From: Pseudoalteromonas prydzensis
GTDB taxonomy: Bacteria > Pseudomonadota > Gammaproteobacteria > Enterobacterales > Alteromonadaceae
Reading direction: 5' to 3'
DNA length: 64,000 nucleotides
Assembly: GCF_011050055.1 (NCBI RefSeq)
Contig: NZ_DRGM01000187.1
Location: 1-64,000, forward strand
Below the pieces are notes generated by a model that was not told where the DNA came from, made no database searches, and saw only the letters and a list, made by a program, of their open reading frames with translations. Position 1 is the first letter of the stretch. Each line of letters starts with the position of its first letter. Shown here in pieces: positions 43,243 through 52,452 of this stretch. The translations under genes and the position numbers were made by a program.

Positions 43243-44021
43243 ATAATTCCCTTGCATACATTGATGCTGCAATAAACTTTCCTGCAGCATGGCTGCTCTT
43301 TAGCTTAGCGAACGACCCACTAACAACCTAAATCGACTCACTGAAGTTGCTATAGCAGTCGTCATCAACGTTATGATTTGTAAGCTGAACGCTCATTTTA
43401 AGCGAAAATTAACCAATATAGATTGGTTTTGCATTACTCATTCAACACTTCCTGACAGTAACTAAACTTCGCTTAAATAAACGATTAACAGCTTGATTAA
43501 AAATAAATATTTATTTAAGTCACCCGCTGAATACCTACAGAGCACACAAAGCGAATTTAAACGTTAGAGGTTTTTCTAGCACAACTAAATTCAACCCGGT
43601 TAGGGTTGTCATCGTTGTGGGAGCTAAGTTAATGATCCAAAAGATCTAGATAACGCATTAAGCAAATATGCCCCTTCATAGAGCCTAATAAGATGCTCAT
43701 TTCATCCACTTAGTGTACTTTTCGCTTAAACATAAAGGGAACAAATGTTAATTTAATAACATCGCAAATCAACTACCTTTGAAACAAAATAGTAAATTAA
43801 ATTGTTATTATTTTTATTACTTACAACTCCGCGCAAAAACAGGACAACAAACTGATTTTAATGAAATTAAATAATTTAAAGGAAAATAAAGCAAACCTAA
43901 ATGATGAAATTAAAACTAAATATTCAGCAATTAGCATTGCGTAAAATAATATTTACCGCAATAATGCCACCGGTAGCACTGCTGTACAAGCATTAAAAAC
44001 CTTGATTGTGTTAACACTTTT
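43243..44021. other. Long non-coding interval upstream of pectate lyase
   Basis: Over 770 bases I find no convincing gene or RNA. A 31-codon frame at 43901 lacks a ribosome site. The first 50 bases hold a hairpin after ychJ and the last 50 a hairpin before the lyase. The length suggests complex regulation of the lyase or a decayed gene. Confidence 0.5.
43264..43290 (+). terminator. Hairpin downstream of ychJ
   Basis: ATGCTGCA pairs with TGCAGCAT around an 11-base loop, 21 bases past the stop codon. The T-tract is poor. Confidence 0.4.
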
Positions 44022-44048
44022 AACAATTAATTTATTTAATTGTTTTTA
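44022..44048 (+). promoter_or_regulatory. Leader hairpin before pectate lyase
   Basis: AACAATTAA pairs perfectly with TTAATTGTT around TTTAT and is followed by TTTAT. It ends about 30 bases before the start codon. It could be a weak attenuator or a 5'-end stabiliser. Confidence 0.35.
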
Positions 44049-44076
44049 TCTGAACATACAATAATTAGGAACAACA

Positions 44077-46053
44077 ATGAGAAAAAGTACACTTTTTAAC
44101 TACTCAGTGCGGGCTTTGGCCATCACTGCGGCAATTTATGGCAACAGTGCGCTTGCTAATGCTTCAGGTTTTGCCACCACAAATGGCGGGACAACCGGCG
44201 GTGCTGGCGGTGATATTGTTTATGCGACAACGGGTACGCAAATTCATCAGGCACTGTGTAATCGAGCATCAAGTGACACGCCAATTATCATCCATGTTGA
44301 AGGTACAATAAATCATGGTAATACTAGTAAAGTTTCAGGAGACAGCTGCAATACAGGGCCTGATTTAATTGAACTAAAAGAAATAAGTAATGTGTCAATT
44401 ATTGGTGTAGGAAGCGGTGCCATGTTTGATCAACTGGGCATTCATATTCGCTCTTCTTCAAATATCATTATTCAGAATGTCCATGTCAGAAACGTCAAAA
44501 AGTCTGGCTCACCCACCTCCAACGGCGGGGATGCCATTGGCATGGAATCGAATGTCAGTAATGTCTGGGTTGACCACGTTACACTGGAAGCCAACGGAGG
44601 AGAAAGTTCGGGTTATGATGCGTTATTTGATATGAAAAGTAACACTAAATACGTGACGTTATCATACAGTATTTTACGTAATTCAGGTCGTGGCGGGCTT
44701 GTTGGCTCAAGTGATAGTGATGAGAATAACGGCCCTGTTACTTTTCATCACAACTACTATGAAAATATCAACTCTCGCACGCCTTTATTAAGACATGCCA
44801 CAGCCCATGCTTACAATAACTACTACAGTGGACTTGTATCATCAGGTATGAATCCACGTATTGGTGGCAAAATGCGAGCCGAGAATAATTACTTCAAAAA
44901 TTCAAAAGATCCACTGGGCACGTTTTATACGAATGATATGGGTTATTGGCAGGTCAGTGGCAATATTTGGGATAATATCGATTGGTCACAGCAAGAAAGC
45001 AAGCTTCACCCTGCTGGGCCTAACCCGACCTCCACCACATCAATCAACATCCCTTATAGCTATCAACTTGATAATGCGCAGTGTATACCCAGCATCATCG
45101 CTGCAACAGCGGGGGCAAACAAAGGCTTACAAACATCCAATGGGCAATGTGGTACAACGCCACCAACTGATCCAACACCGGATCCGGATCCAACTCCAAC
45201 CCCTAAGCCGACACCCGCTGGTGAAAATTTGGCACTCAATGCAGGTGTTGATGGTAGCTCAAAGGCCAGTGGTTCAAGCTATGGCAATGTCAATGATGGC
45301 GATACTGCAACTTACTGGTCACCGTCAGCTACCACAGGCGCCATTAATATTAAAAACCTAAATACAACTATTAATGCTGTGAGAATTATCGAAACAGCAG
45401 CCAGTGCTGGGCGGATCACTGCTTGGTCTTTAGTGAATCATGATACAGGTGTCACCCTTGCAAACGGTGGTGCCGTGCCAAATGTGATCACTTTCTCTGA
45501 CACTAACTTATCAAAAGTCAGTTTTGTAATTCACTCAGCCAGCGGTGTACCACAAATCGCAGAGTTTGAAGTCTACAATGGCTATAGCGATGGCTCGAAT
45601 GGCAACGTCAGCAATACCTTAGTCAATGGTATCTATCGCATTACCCCAAAACACAGTGGCGCTTCACTCGATGTAGCTAATTGTGATAGTACGGATGGGG
45701 CAAATATCAGGCAGTGGTCTTGGCTTAATAATAATTGCCAAAAGTTTAATATCTCCACAGTGGATGGTATATGGCATCGTATTTCACCCGCTAATGCCCC
45801 AGCTAAAGGGTTAGAAGTTTATACCCATTCCACAACAGCGGGAGAAAATATCAATATCTGGACCTACACAGGAAGCTATAACCAACAGTTTCGTTTCCAA
45901 AGTGCCGGCTCAGGTAAGTGGCGTATCATCAACCGCAATAGTGAACTATGCTTGGATGTAGATGGCAGTAAAACGGGCGATGATGCTAATATTTTGCAGT
46001 GGACATGCTTAGCCGGGGCAGAAAATCAAATGTTTGAACTAACCAAACAGTAA
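44077..46053 (+). CDS. Secreted modular pectate lyase (PL1) with two carbohydrate-binding-like domains
   Basis: The 658-residue product has a signal peptide (1-30). A PL1 parallel beta-helix follows (about 35-355): NVWVDHVTLE, RTPLLRHATAHAYNNYY and GMNPRIGGKMRAENNYF carry the calcium-site and catalytic-arginine regions. A Pro-Thr linker lies at about 363-382. Next comes an F5/8-type discoidin-like domain (about 383-507, NLALNAGVDGSSKASGSSYG with NVNDGDTATYWSP). The C-terminal ricin-type beta-trefoil, CBM13-like (about 513-657), has repeats of the LDV...QW type. It cleaves polygalacturonate by beta-elimination outside the cell. No other pectin gene is adjacent. Confidence 0.93.
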   Translation: MRKSTLFNYSVRALAITAAIYGNSALANASGFATTNGGTTGGAGGDIVYATTGTQIHQALCNRASSDTPIIIHVEGTINHGNTSKVSGDSCNTGPDLIELKEISNVSIIGVGSGAMFDQLGIHIRSSSNIIIQNVHVRNVKKSGSPTSNGGDAIGMESNVSNVWVDHVTLEANGGESSGYDALFDMKSNTKYVTLSYSILRNSGRGGLVGSSDSDENNGPVTFHHNYYENINSRTPLLRHATAHAYNNYYSGLVSSGMNPRIGGKMRAENNYFKNSKDPLGTFYTNDMGYWQVSGNIWDNIDWSQQESKLHPAGPNPTSTTSINIPYSYQLDNAQCIPSIIAATAGANKGLQTSNGQCGTTPPTDPTPDPDPTPTPKPTPAGENLALNAGVDGSSKASGSSYGNVNDGDTATYWSPSATTGAINIKNLNTTINAVRIIETAASAGRITAWSLVNHDTGVTLANGGAVPNVITFSDTNLSKVSFVIHSASGVPQIAEFEVYNGYSDGSNGNVSNTLVNGIYRITPKHSGASLDVANCDSTDGANIRQWSWLNNNCQKFNISTVDGIWHRISPANAPAKGLEVYTHSTTAGENINIWTYTGSYNQQFRFQSAGSGKWRIINRNSELCLDVDGSKTGDDANILQWTCLAGAENQMFELTKQ

Positions 46054-46064
46054 CCCCACATTAC

Positions 46065-46094
46065 CAGTGAAGGGCTTGGCTAAGTCCTTCACTG
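46065..46094. terminator. Bidirectional terminator
   Basis: CAGTGAAGG pairs with CCTTCACTG around a 12-base loop. It follows the lyase stop codon and contains the stop codon of the convergent ygjV-like gene. Confidence 0.7.
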
Positions 46095-46604
46095 CGTAAA
46101 CGCAGCATTCGTAAAGCGTTGTTTATGCAGCCTGTAAATGGTGGTTAAATTAATAACGATAACGGTTGCTTCTAATAACACGCCGCCAATTGAGCCAACA
46201 ATAATATTATTTGCCAACCATAAACACGATCCCACAAACAGCAAAACACGCATTTTGATGCCCGTTAAACAAAATAGTGCAAAACAACCCAAACAGGCGG
46301 CAACAATCGCAAGATAATCCGTCCATTGCTGCGCTGTTAGGTAACCGATAAACACGGTTAAAATAATAAAAATGGCTGCTACCCACACCGATTTTACCCG
46401 CATTGATACAGCCGTACGCCCCGCTGAAAATAAACAGCACAATGATGAAGTGATCGCATTGAGTAAATAAAAGTGCAGTGCATGATTTAGATTCATCACC
46501 ACCATCATTATTTTTAAACGACGATCATCCTTTTGATAAAAGCACACCAATGCTAAAACAAAGCTGAGTAAACCAAACCCTTGGGCAATCAAACTATCAA
46601 CCAC
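46089..46604 (-). CDS. YgjV-family inner-membrane protein
   Basis: The 171-residue product has about six hydrophobic segments. It begins with GFGLLSFVLALVCFYQKDDRRLKIMMVVMNLNHALHFYLLNAITSSLCCLFSAGRTAVS, the pattern of the Imp-YgjV family. The function is unknown. It is convergent with the pectate lyase and 78 bases downstream of the next gene on the same strand. Confidence 0.85.
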   Translation of the reverse strand: MVDSLIAQGFGLLSFVLALVCFYQKDDRRLKIMMVVMNLNHALHFYLLNAITSSLCCLFSAGRTAVSMRVKSVWVAAIFIILTVFIGYLTAQQWTDYLAIVAACLGCFALFCLTGIKMRVLLFVGSCLWLANNIIVGSIGGVLLEATVIVINLTTIYRLHKQRFTNAAFTQ

Positions 46605-46682
46605 CAGCCCTACACCCCACTAAAATAAATATCTCAACCGCTATTGTGGTTAATAAACAATAACTCAAACAGCTACACGCTA

Positions 46683-46901
46683 TTACAGATTATTTTCAAT
46701 CATAGTTTTAATCGTTCGTGCTTTAACAAAGTGATCTAATTGATGAGTTTGTATCCACCATGTCGCGGCTTCCATCAATAGTTCAGGATCATCATTTTTA
46801 TTTGCAAAGAAAGCATAAAATGACAATCCCACATTATCACCCTTCGTCGCTATTTTTTTATCGCAAACTTGAATGATCTTAGTCCTTAATTCATCGCGCA
46901 T
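46683..46901 (-). CDS. Small conserved protein (DUF6500-like)
   Basis: The 72-residue soluble protein has the segments LRTKIIQVCDKKIATKGDNVGLSFYAFFANKNDDPELLMEAATWWI. I associate this pattern with DUF6500, but the assignment is from memory. No function is known. It starts 7 bases after the acetyltransferase stop, so the two genes form one unit. Confidence 0.75.
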   Translation of the reverse strand: MRDELRTKIIQVCDKKIATKGDNVGLSFYAFFANKNDDPELLMEAATWWIQTHQLDHFVKARTIKTMIENNL

Positions 46902-46908
46902 TACGGCG

Positions 46909-47349
46909 TTACCTCACTTCACTTTTTAAACTGCATTGCATTTCAATAAGTTGGTGTTCGCCAACTTTTTCAACATCTTTAATATATTTAAAACCATAAC
47001 GTTGGTAATAGCCTTGCAAGTAGGCATGCGCATGAATTTCAATGCTCTCAAGACCAATTTTACCAGCATGTGATAGCAAAGCATTAATAACCAGCTTAGC
47101 AACACCCACCCCTCGGTACTGCTTTAACACCGCAATCCTTGCCATAACAGCACAAAATTTGTCACGTTTAACTAATCGCGCTGTCGCAACTAAAGAGCCT
47201 ACATCAGTCACCACAACGTGAATAGCTTCCTCATCTAAGCCGTCCAAATCTAACTGCTTAGGAATATTTTGTTCGATAACAAATACCTGATGGCGAATAG
47301 CATGCGCTTGCGCAATCAGTTCAGGGCTAGTGCCTAGTGTAACATCCAT
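46909..47349 (-). CDS. GNAT-family N-acetyltransferase
   Basis: The 146-residue product has GNAT motif A in ARIAVLKQYRGVGVAKLVINALLSHA, where Q/R-x-x-G-x-G/A binds acetyl-CoA. The N-terminus IRHQVFVIEQNIPKQLDLDGLDEEAIHVVV is typical of the ElaA/YjcF-like branch. The substrate is unknown. It follows the small TPR-like gene by 35 bases and precedes the 72-residue gene. Confidence 0.9.
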   Translation of the reverse strand: MDVTLGTSPELIAQAHAIRHQVFVIEQNIPKQLDLDGLDEEAIHVVVTDVGSLVATARLVKRDKFCAVMARIAVLKQYRGVGVAKLVINALLSHAGKIGLESIEIHAHAYLQGYYQRYGFKYIKDVEKVGEHQLIEMQCSLKSEVR

Positions 47350-47384
47350 TTATTACCCCTTCTTACAGATAATCATTCAACACT

Positions 47385-47801
47385 CTATTTTAAGGTGTCT
47401 AATAACTCAGCTATTTCAGCTTTTAATGCTTTATCTGGGATTTTATTTGCACTAACCTGTGCGGCTTGTAAACAGCTAATTGCGGCATCGGTTTGCCCGA
47501 GTTCAATATGCATAGTTGCCATTGCATAGCCAATTGACGACATATAATCTTTAGCATTAATGGCTGTCGCCTTGGCTAACGCTTTTTCATAGATCAACAA
47601 AGCATCGGCAAATTCATCGGTAAAATCAGCCAGCGTTTCCCACTGAACAGGATGATCTTTTTCAGTATTTTCGTGTTCAATACACAGGGCTTTTAACTGC
47701 TCGTAAAGTGCCTCAAAGCTCGCTTGATCTTGCTGTTGCGCTGCATTCATTAGCTCGCCAGCCAAATCCAATACTGATTTATACAGTTTTGTATTCATCA
47801 T
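47385..47801 (-). CDS. Small TPR-like helical protein
   Basis: I place the start at the ATG ATG pair near 47801, preceded by AAGG, which gives about 138 residues starting MMNTKLYKSVLDLAGELM. A longer frame from 47840 exists. The sequence is entirely helical, with TPR-like spacing in DALLIYEKALAKATAINAKDYMSSIGYAMATMHIELGQTDAAISCLQAA. No catalytic motif is present. It likely mediates protein contacts. It heads a three-gene minus-strand group. Confidence 0.75.
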   Translation of the reverse strand: MMNTKLYKSVLDLAGELMNAAQQQDQASFEALYEQLKALCIEHENTEKDHPVQWETLADFTDEFADALLIYEKALAKATAINAKDYMSSIGYAMATMHIELGQTDAAISCLQAAQVSANKIPDKALKAEIAELLDTLK

Positions 47802-48041
47802 TCTATCATTACCTTTTGTTAGAAATAACGGCCAGCTCAATAATAGATTGCTTAAAGTAATTCGAAACCAGCAATCTAGCTAAGACCAATAATGCACTAT
47901 TCTAATACACTCTACGCTGAAATGATTCATCCTAAGCGAGATCACACAAGTTGTTTTATTATCGATGGGTAAAACTGTCGATTTGGTGCCATAATAACGG
48001 TGAATTGAGGGGTCTACCGCACCTTCTCGATTGTAAAAATA

Positions 48042-48503
48042 TTAATTCTCTGTTTTGGCCTTAGTTTTGTTACTTGCATGAATAAAATACAATGCGATCC
48101 CTAAGCAAATAACGGCACCAATTCGAGTTTGCGAAAAAGTAATAATGTCATTACCAAGCCAACCAAAATTATCAATAAGCATGCTCATACATAATTGCCC
48201 AAAAATAACCGCAACCGTTGCAACCGCAGTGCCTATACGCTGTACAGCAAACACCATAATTACGATATAGGGTACGCCACACATTGCCCCGAGTAATTGC
48301 CATTTGGGCACATCTGATAGTGTCACGACGTGGTTAGGTTCAAAGTAAAAAATAAGTAATCCGGTGATCAACGCACCTACCGAAAAAGTTAAGAATGCGC
48401 AGCGAAACACGCCGACTTTACTTCCTAGCTGGGCATTTATTGCCGCTTGAATACTTAATGTAGCACCGCCGATCACAGCTAAAATTATCATTATAAAAGT
48501 CAT
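48042..48503 (-). CDS. DUF606 (YdcZ-type) membrane protein, second of a pair
   Basis: The 153-residue product has five hydrophobic helices. It resembles one half of a drug/metabolite transporter: GGATLSIQAAINAQLGSKVGVFRCAFLTFSVGALITGLLIF and LGAMCGVPYIVIMVFAVQRIGTAVATVAVIFGQL are the DUF606 pattern. Nine bases separate it from a homologous partner, so the two probably form a heterodimer. Confidence 0.88.
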   Translation of the reverse strand: MTFIMIILAVIGGATLSIQAAINAQLGSKVGVFRCAFLTFSVGALITGLLIFYFEPNHVVTLSDVPKWQLLGAMCGVPYIVIMVFAVQRIGTAVATVAVIFGQLCMSMLIDNFGWLGNDIITFSQTRIGAVICLGIALYFIHASNKTKAKTEN

Positions 48504-48512
48504 TTTCGTCCC

Positions 48513-48947
48513 CTACCCCTGTGCCATCAAAATCAATGCAATAATAATAAAAACTAGTGCAACAAGCCGTTTACGATCGACCTGACGATGCTCTGTGCCA
48601 AATAAGCCGTAATGATCTATCAATAAACTTTTCGCTATTTGTCCCATCAGAATACCGATCATCGTCATCGCAATACCAATCACCGGTGTTGCTATGGTCA
48701 AAATAACAACATAAATCGGCCCCAAAACACCACCTAACAATGTCCATGATGGTTGTGTGAAAAATGACGGGCTATTACGAGGACTAAAAAATAGCATCAA
48801 CATAAAAGTCAGAGCAGCACCGACACTAAACACACTAAAGGTGGCCCATAGTTCTCCAACTTCGCCGCCCAAAGGCCCCAATATGCCGGCTTCTACAGAC
48901 AACCCCATTCCTCCCACAACCACAATTAGAATCAAAATAAACTGCAT
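48513..48947 (-). CDS. DUF606 (YdcZ-type) membrane protein, first of a pair
   Basis: The 144-residue product is a paralogue of the next gene with the same five-helix layout (GGMGLSVEAGILGPLGGEVGELWATFSVFSVGAALTFMLMLFF, LLGGVLGPIYVVILTIATPVIGIAMTMIGILMGQIAKSLLIDHYG). Its C-terminus is shorter and charged. It is divergent from a LysR gene, which probably controls the pair. The substrate is unknown. Confidence 0.88.
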   Translation of the reverse strand: MQFILILIVVVGGMGLSVEAGILGPLGGEVGELWATFSVFSVGAALTFMLMLFFSPRNSPSFFTQPSWTLLGGVLGPIYVVILTIATPVIGIAMTMIGILMGQIAKSLLIDHYGLFGTEHRQVDRKRLVALVFIIIALILMAQG

Positions 48948-49041
48948 ACAAATCTCCTATAAATAAGAAATTCATCATAGCCTAGTGGTTTAACGCAAAA
49001 AATGGGATTATATAGAAAACACCTTTGCAGGATTTGCACAA

Positions 49042-49980
49042 ATGAATGGTATTAGCTCAATTAATATCCGCGCATTAAAGTTCTTTATCGACGTATATAA
49101 AAGTAAAAGCTTTTCTGTTGTTGCTCGGCGTGAAAATGTCTCTCCTTCAATGATCTCTCGGGTAATTCTGCAACTTGAGGAGGCGCTTGGTCAGCAACTG
49201 TTTTATCGCAATACACGTGCAATAATACCAACCGAAGCCGGGAGGATTTTTCACGACTATGCGCGGTCAATGACCGAACAACTCACAGCAGTACATAATG
49301 AATTGCAAGATAGAGCAAGTCAGCCAAAAGGGTTGATCAGAATAAATGCACCGGTGTTTTTTGGCCAAAAACACATCGCCCCTTGGCTTGGCGGGTTTTT
49401 AAATCGCTACCCGTTAATTCAAGTTGAGTTAACCCAAACAGATGATTTTATTGATCCACATACGGATGCCGCCGACATAATTTTCCGGATTGGCTCACTC
49501 AGCGACTCATCCTTGCATGGCAAAACTTTAGGCGTGCAAACATACCATTTGGCGGCATCACCCGGTTACCTTAAAAAGCATGGTATACCTAAACGTCCGT
49601 CAGATCTGAGTGAGCATCATGGTTTAATATATCGCGGTTCATCTGGGCAAAATCGTTGGTTATTTAAAAACAATTCATCAGCATGGCAGCAACAAGCAGT
49701 GATCCCTACCTTAGTCTCTAATAATGCCGAAACGCTGCTAATTAGCGCATTAAATGACATGGGGATTGTGTTATTTCCAGACTGGTTAATCGGTGAAAGC
49801 CTAACAGCTGGAACACTAGTATCAATTTTAGGTTCGTTTGCACCAACAATTAAAGTTGGCTCACAAAACATTACTGCCATTTACCCAAACACCAAGCAGC
49901 CACCGCTCAATGTGCGTGCCTGTATTGATTACTTTAGTGAGGTGTATGGCAATCCCGTGTATTGGAAATACCAAAATTAA
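49042..49980 (+). CDS. LysR-family regulator (CrgA-like)
   Basis: The 312-residue product has an N-terminal LysR helix-turn-helix (ALKFFIDVYKSKSFSVVARRENVSPSMISRVILQLEEALG, about 10-50). The effector domain contains INAPVFFGQKHIAPWLGGFLNRYPLIQVEL and ALNDMGIVLFPDWLIGE, like the CrgA/DsdC-type branch that represses adjacent transport or redox genes. It is divergent from the DUF606 pair across 94 bases. Confidence 0.92.
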   Translation: MNGISSINIRALKFFIDVYKSKSFSVVARRENVSPSMISRVILQLEEALGQQLFYRNTRAIIPTEAGRIFHDYARSMTEQLTAVHNELQDRASQPKGLIRINAPVFFGQKHIAPWLGGFLNRYPLIQVELTQTDDFIDPHTDAADIIFRIGSLSDSSLHGKTLGVQTYHLAASPGYLKKHGIPKRPSDLSEHHGLIYRGSSGQNRWLFKNNSSAWQQQAVIPTLVSNNAETLLISALNDMGIVLFPDWLIGESLTAGTLVSILGSFAPTIKVGSQNITAIYPNTKQPPLNVRACIDYFSEVYGNPVYWKYQN

Positions 49981-50140
49981 TTTATCGCTCTATGATTGGC
50001 TATTTGTCTACCAGTCTTTATCGAAGCGTTTTGCGGTCCATCATTCGTTGCTTTTGTAGAAAATATTTTAAATTAGGGGTAGATTTATATATCACCACTG
50101 AGGTTATACTGGGCTTATATTTTCACCCGTGGCAAACACT

Positions 50141-50974
50141 ATGCTCCCTACAACACATCCTGCTTTTTGGCGCGATCCCGCATTGCCATTTATAGAGCTT
50201 CGCCAAGTACTTGATGGCCGACGCGTTACCTATGCCCCCCATTCTCATCAACAATGGTCTATCGGGGCTATTTTAGCTGGGCAAAGTGAATTTGTTTGTG
50301 AAAACCGCCTACATCAAGTCAGCCAAGGTCACCTCGTAATAATGAACCCTGATAAAGTGCATGCCTGTAACCCACAGCAAAACTCTGCATGGGCATATTA
50401 TATGATGCACGTCGATAAACAGTGGTTAGCGCAGTTATTATTTGAGTCAGGAGTGAGAGCCGAGCCGCACTGGCAAGATAGTCGTTTAGATACCCTGAAC
50501 ATGCCATTGCTGTATCAGGATTTTGTTAGCCTGTGCAAATTACTGCTATCAAACAACCCTGTTAGTGCTAAGCGTAGTCAATTGCATCATTATTTTATTG
50601 AATTATTTAACCATCTAGATAGCAACTCACGCACAGTCGAGCGCACTTTACTCGCTCCCAACACGCTTTATCAAGTGGCTCATTATTTAAATGAGCACAG
50701 CTTAGATGACACCCCTATTAGTGCCATCAGTGAACATTTCGGGTTTAGTACCAGCTATTTAGTGCGCGCTTTTAAACGCCACTTTAACATGACTCCTCAT
50801 GCCTATCGGCTAAATCGCCGTGTTCAGTTAGGCCAGCAAGCACTCAAAAAAGGGCAAACAATAGCCAGTATTGCCTACGAAAGTGGCTTTAGTGATCAAG
50901 CTCACTTTCAACGTGTATTTAAGCAACGTGTTGCCGCAACTCCTGAGCAATACCGGCGCTCCTTACCGTTGTAA
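50141..50974 (+). CDS. AraC-family regulator with cupin sensor domain
   Basis: I use the ATG at 50141; a GTG at 50129 is in frame. The 277-residue product has an N-terminal cupin-type sensing domain (PHSHQQWSIGAILAGQSEFVCENRLHQVSQGHLVIMNPDKVHACNP). Two C-terminal AraC helix-turn-helix motifs follow: ISAISEHFGFSTSYLVRAFKRHFNMTPHAY and IASIAYESGFSDQAHFQRVFKQRVAATPEQYRR. It ends 11 bases from the convergent LysE-family exporter. AraC/LysE pairing is common and suggests control of amino-acid export. Confidence 0.92.
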   Translation: MLPTTHPAFWRDPALPFIELRQVLDGRRVTYAPHSHQQWSIGAILAGQSEFVCENRLHQVSQGHLVIMNPDKVHACNPQQNSAWAYYMMHVDKQWLAQLLFESGVRAEPHWQDSRLDTLNMPLLYQDFVSLCKLLLSNNPVSAKRSQLHHYFIELFNHLDSNSRTVERTLLAPNTLYQVAHYLNEHSLDDTPISAISEHFGFSTSYLVRAFKRHFNMTPHAYRLNRRVQLGQQALKKGQTIASIAYESGFSDQAHFQRVFKQRVAATPEQYRRSLPL

Positions 50975-50985
50975 GTAAAAGCAAT

Positions 50986-51576
50986 TTAAACCACTAATAA
51001 CACGCAACTGGCCACCAACAACAATGCCAGTGCTCTGTTCATCAACCGCACATTCGCAGCACTTTGAAAATGCTGCCCGAGTCGCATACCAAGCCACACC
51101 CAACAACCAAGTGATAGCCAACAAATCGGTAAGTACAAACTGGCAAAGGTGATGACCTCTGTACTTAATGCATTAGGAATATACGCCGCAATACCCGATA
51201 ACGAAGCCAACCATGCCTTAGGGTTAAGCCATTGCATGATAACCCCAGTCATAAAAGTGGGGGCGCGGCGGCTATCTTTACTATTCAATGTGCCATCATC
51301 GATAAATAGTTGGTAGCTCAAGTACAATAAAAATGCGATACCAAACCACTGCAAAGCCGCGGTGATCCAAGCCAATTCATCAATCAAAATATGTAAACTA
51401 AAACCAATAAATAAAAATAATACGATAAAACCTAAAGTAGCCCCGGTCACAAATAATAGGCCGCTTCTTGCCCCAAAGCGAGCACTGCAACTTAACGATA
51501 AAAGGTTAACAGGGCCTGGTGTAATAGAGGCTGCTAAGGCAAATAATGCCATTGAGATGATCACAGAAAAAGTCAT
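50986..51576 (-). CDS. LysE/RhtB-family amino-acid exporter
   Basis: The 196-residue product has six predicted helices. The family start is visible: ASITPGPVNLLSLSCSARFGARSGLLFVTGATLGF with the conserved TPGP motif. QWLNPKAWLASLSGIAAYIP is the second family signature. It is an inner-membrane exporter of amino acids or homoserine lactone-type compounds; the substrate is not predictable. It is convergent with the AraC-family gene. Confidence 0.92.
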   Translation of the reverse strand: MTFSVIISMALFALAASITPGPVNLLSLSCSARFGARSGLLFVTGATLGFIVLFLFIGFSLHILIDELAWITAALQWFGIAFLLYLSYQLFIDDGTLNSKDSRRAPTFMTGVIMQWLNPKAWLASLSGIAAYIPNALSTEVITFASLYLPICWLSLGCWVWLGMRLGQHFQSAANVRLMNRALALLLVASCVLLVV

Positions 51577-51733
51577 AAGCGTACTTCAGTAATTAATTTG
51601 CTGATGAGTATTTCTTTTTCTCAGTGTGTCGTATTGAACAAAATTGACCTCAAGCAATAATAGTCGGCTGATTTATCTGCCTTGAGCAACAATTGCTGTA
51701 TAGTGAGCACACAAACTTGCAGAAATGTTAATT

Positions 51734-52132
51734 ATGAAAGAATGTAATCAGTGTGGTAAATGCTGTATTAAATACGGCGATGGCGATCTCAGTGCTACGC
51801 AAGAAGAGATTGATCTTTGGGAAATTTTTAACCCTGACATTTTCGCATTTGTTAAAAATAAGCAAATATGGCACGACCCGCACACAGGGGAAAAACTCAG
51901 CCGATGTCCTTTTCTTGCGCTTGCACCCAAAGCAACCCCCCATGCAGCGAATAAATATACCTGCAGTATTTACTTAGATAGACCAGAAGATTGTCGTCAC
52001 TACCCTAGCCTCATTAGCGAAATGGTAAGAGACGAATGTGAAATGATTGAGGTCATTGATTTGGATAACTACAAAAAAGCACAAGCCAAGTTAGACTTAT
52101 TAATGCAAGACAGCCGCCCTGCTGGTTATTGA
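51734..52132 (+). CDS. YkgJ-family cysteine-cluster protein
   Basis: I choose the ATG at 51734, directly before the cysteine cluster (MKECNQCGKCCIKYG). An ATG three codons upstream (51725) is possible. The 132-residue product has later cysteines in LSRCPFLA, YTCSIYLDRPEDCRHYP and DECEM, the eight-cysteine CxxCGxCC family pattern expected to bind zinc or an iron-sulfur cluster. The function is unknown. It is a single unit. Confidence 0.87.
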   Translation: MKECNQCGKCCIKYGDGDLSATQEEIDLWEIFNPDIFAFVKNKQIWHDPHTGEKLSRCPFLALAPKATPHAANKYTCSIYLDRPEDCRHYPSLISEMVRDECEMIEVIDLDNYKKAQAKLDLLMQDSRPAGY

Positions 52133-52386
52133 TTATTAACACTGTGCTGCGCTTATTAGACTAAAGGTGTAGAGCCAATTGATTAAACAGCATCTGCGTC
52201 ATCAGCCAATAACGATCAGTTTCCCACTCACTAAAACACACTTAAAAAGCTGATTTTAAAAGATAAAATACATTCACACTTGGCAGCTTGGTTACTTTAC
52301 ACACTTGCCACTTTCAACACCATGCTCGACCTTTGCCTAATCGTAATTGTTACTCACCTGCATTACTGTGCCAACTCAATATTCAT
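52133..52386. other. Non-coding interval before the DUF3360 gene
   Basis: Together with the hairpin that follows it, the gap is 320 bases long. I see no gene or RNA in it. The promoter for the DUF3360 gene is expected here. Confidence 0.5.
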
Positions 52387-52423
52387 AGCTTTAAATAGGT
52401 ATATAAAGCTGTTTTTTTATTTT
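52387..52423 (+). terminator. AT-rich terminator-like leader hairpin before the DUF3360 gene
   Basis: AGCTTTA and TAAAGCT pair (10 of 11 positions when extended) and are followed by GTTTTTTTATTTT. It ends 30 bases before the DUF3360 start and 255 bases after the previous stop codon. Either a late terminator or an attenuator is possible. Confidence 0.5.
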
Positions 52424-52452
52424 GAGTAAGCAACTATGTTGCAGGAGAATTA

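Noticed and set aside
43770..43790. Possible KdgR-type site upstream of pectate lyase (TTTGAAACAAAATAG)
   Set aside because: Only one half resembles the TGAAAC...GTTTCA operator; the second arm is missing and the site is about 300 bases from the gene.
43901..43999. 31-codon frame starting MMKLKLNIQQ
   Set aside because: No properly spaced ribosome site, AT-rich surroundings and no domain; probably chance.
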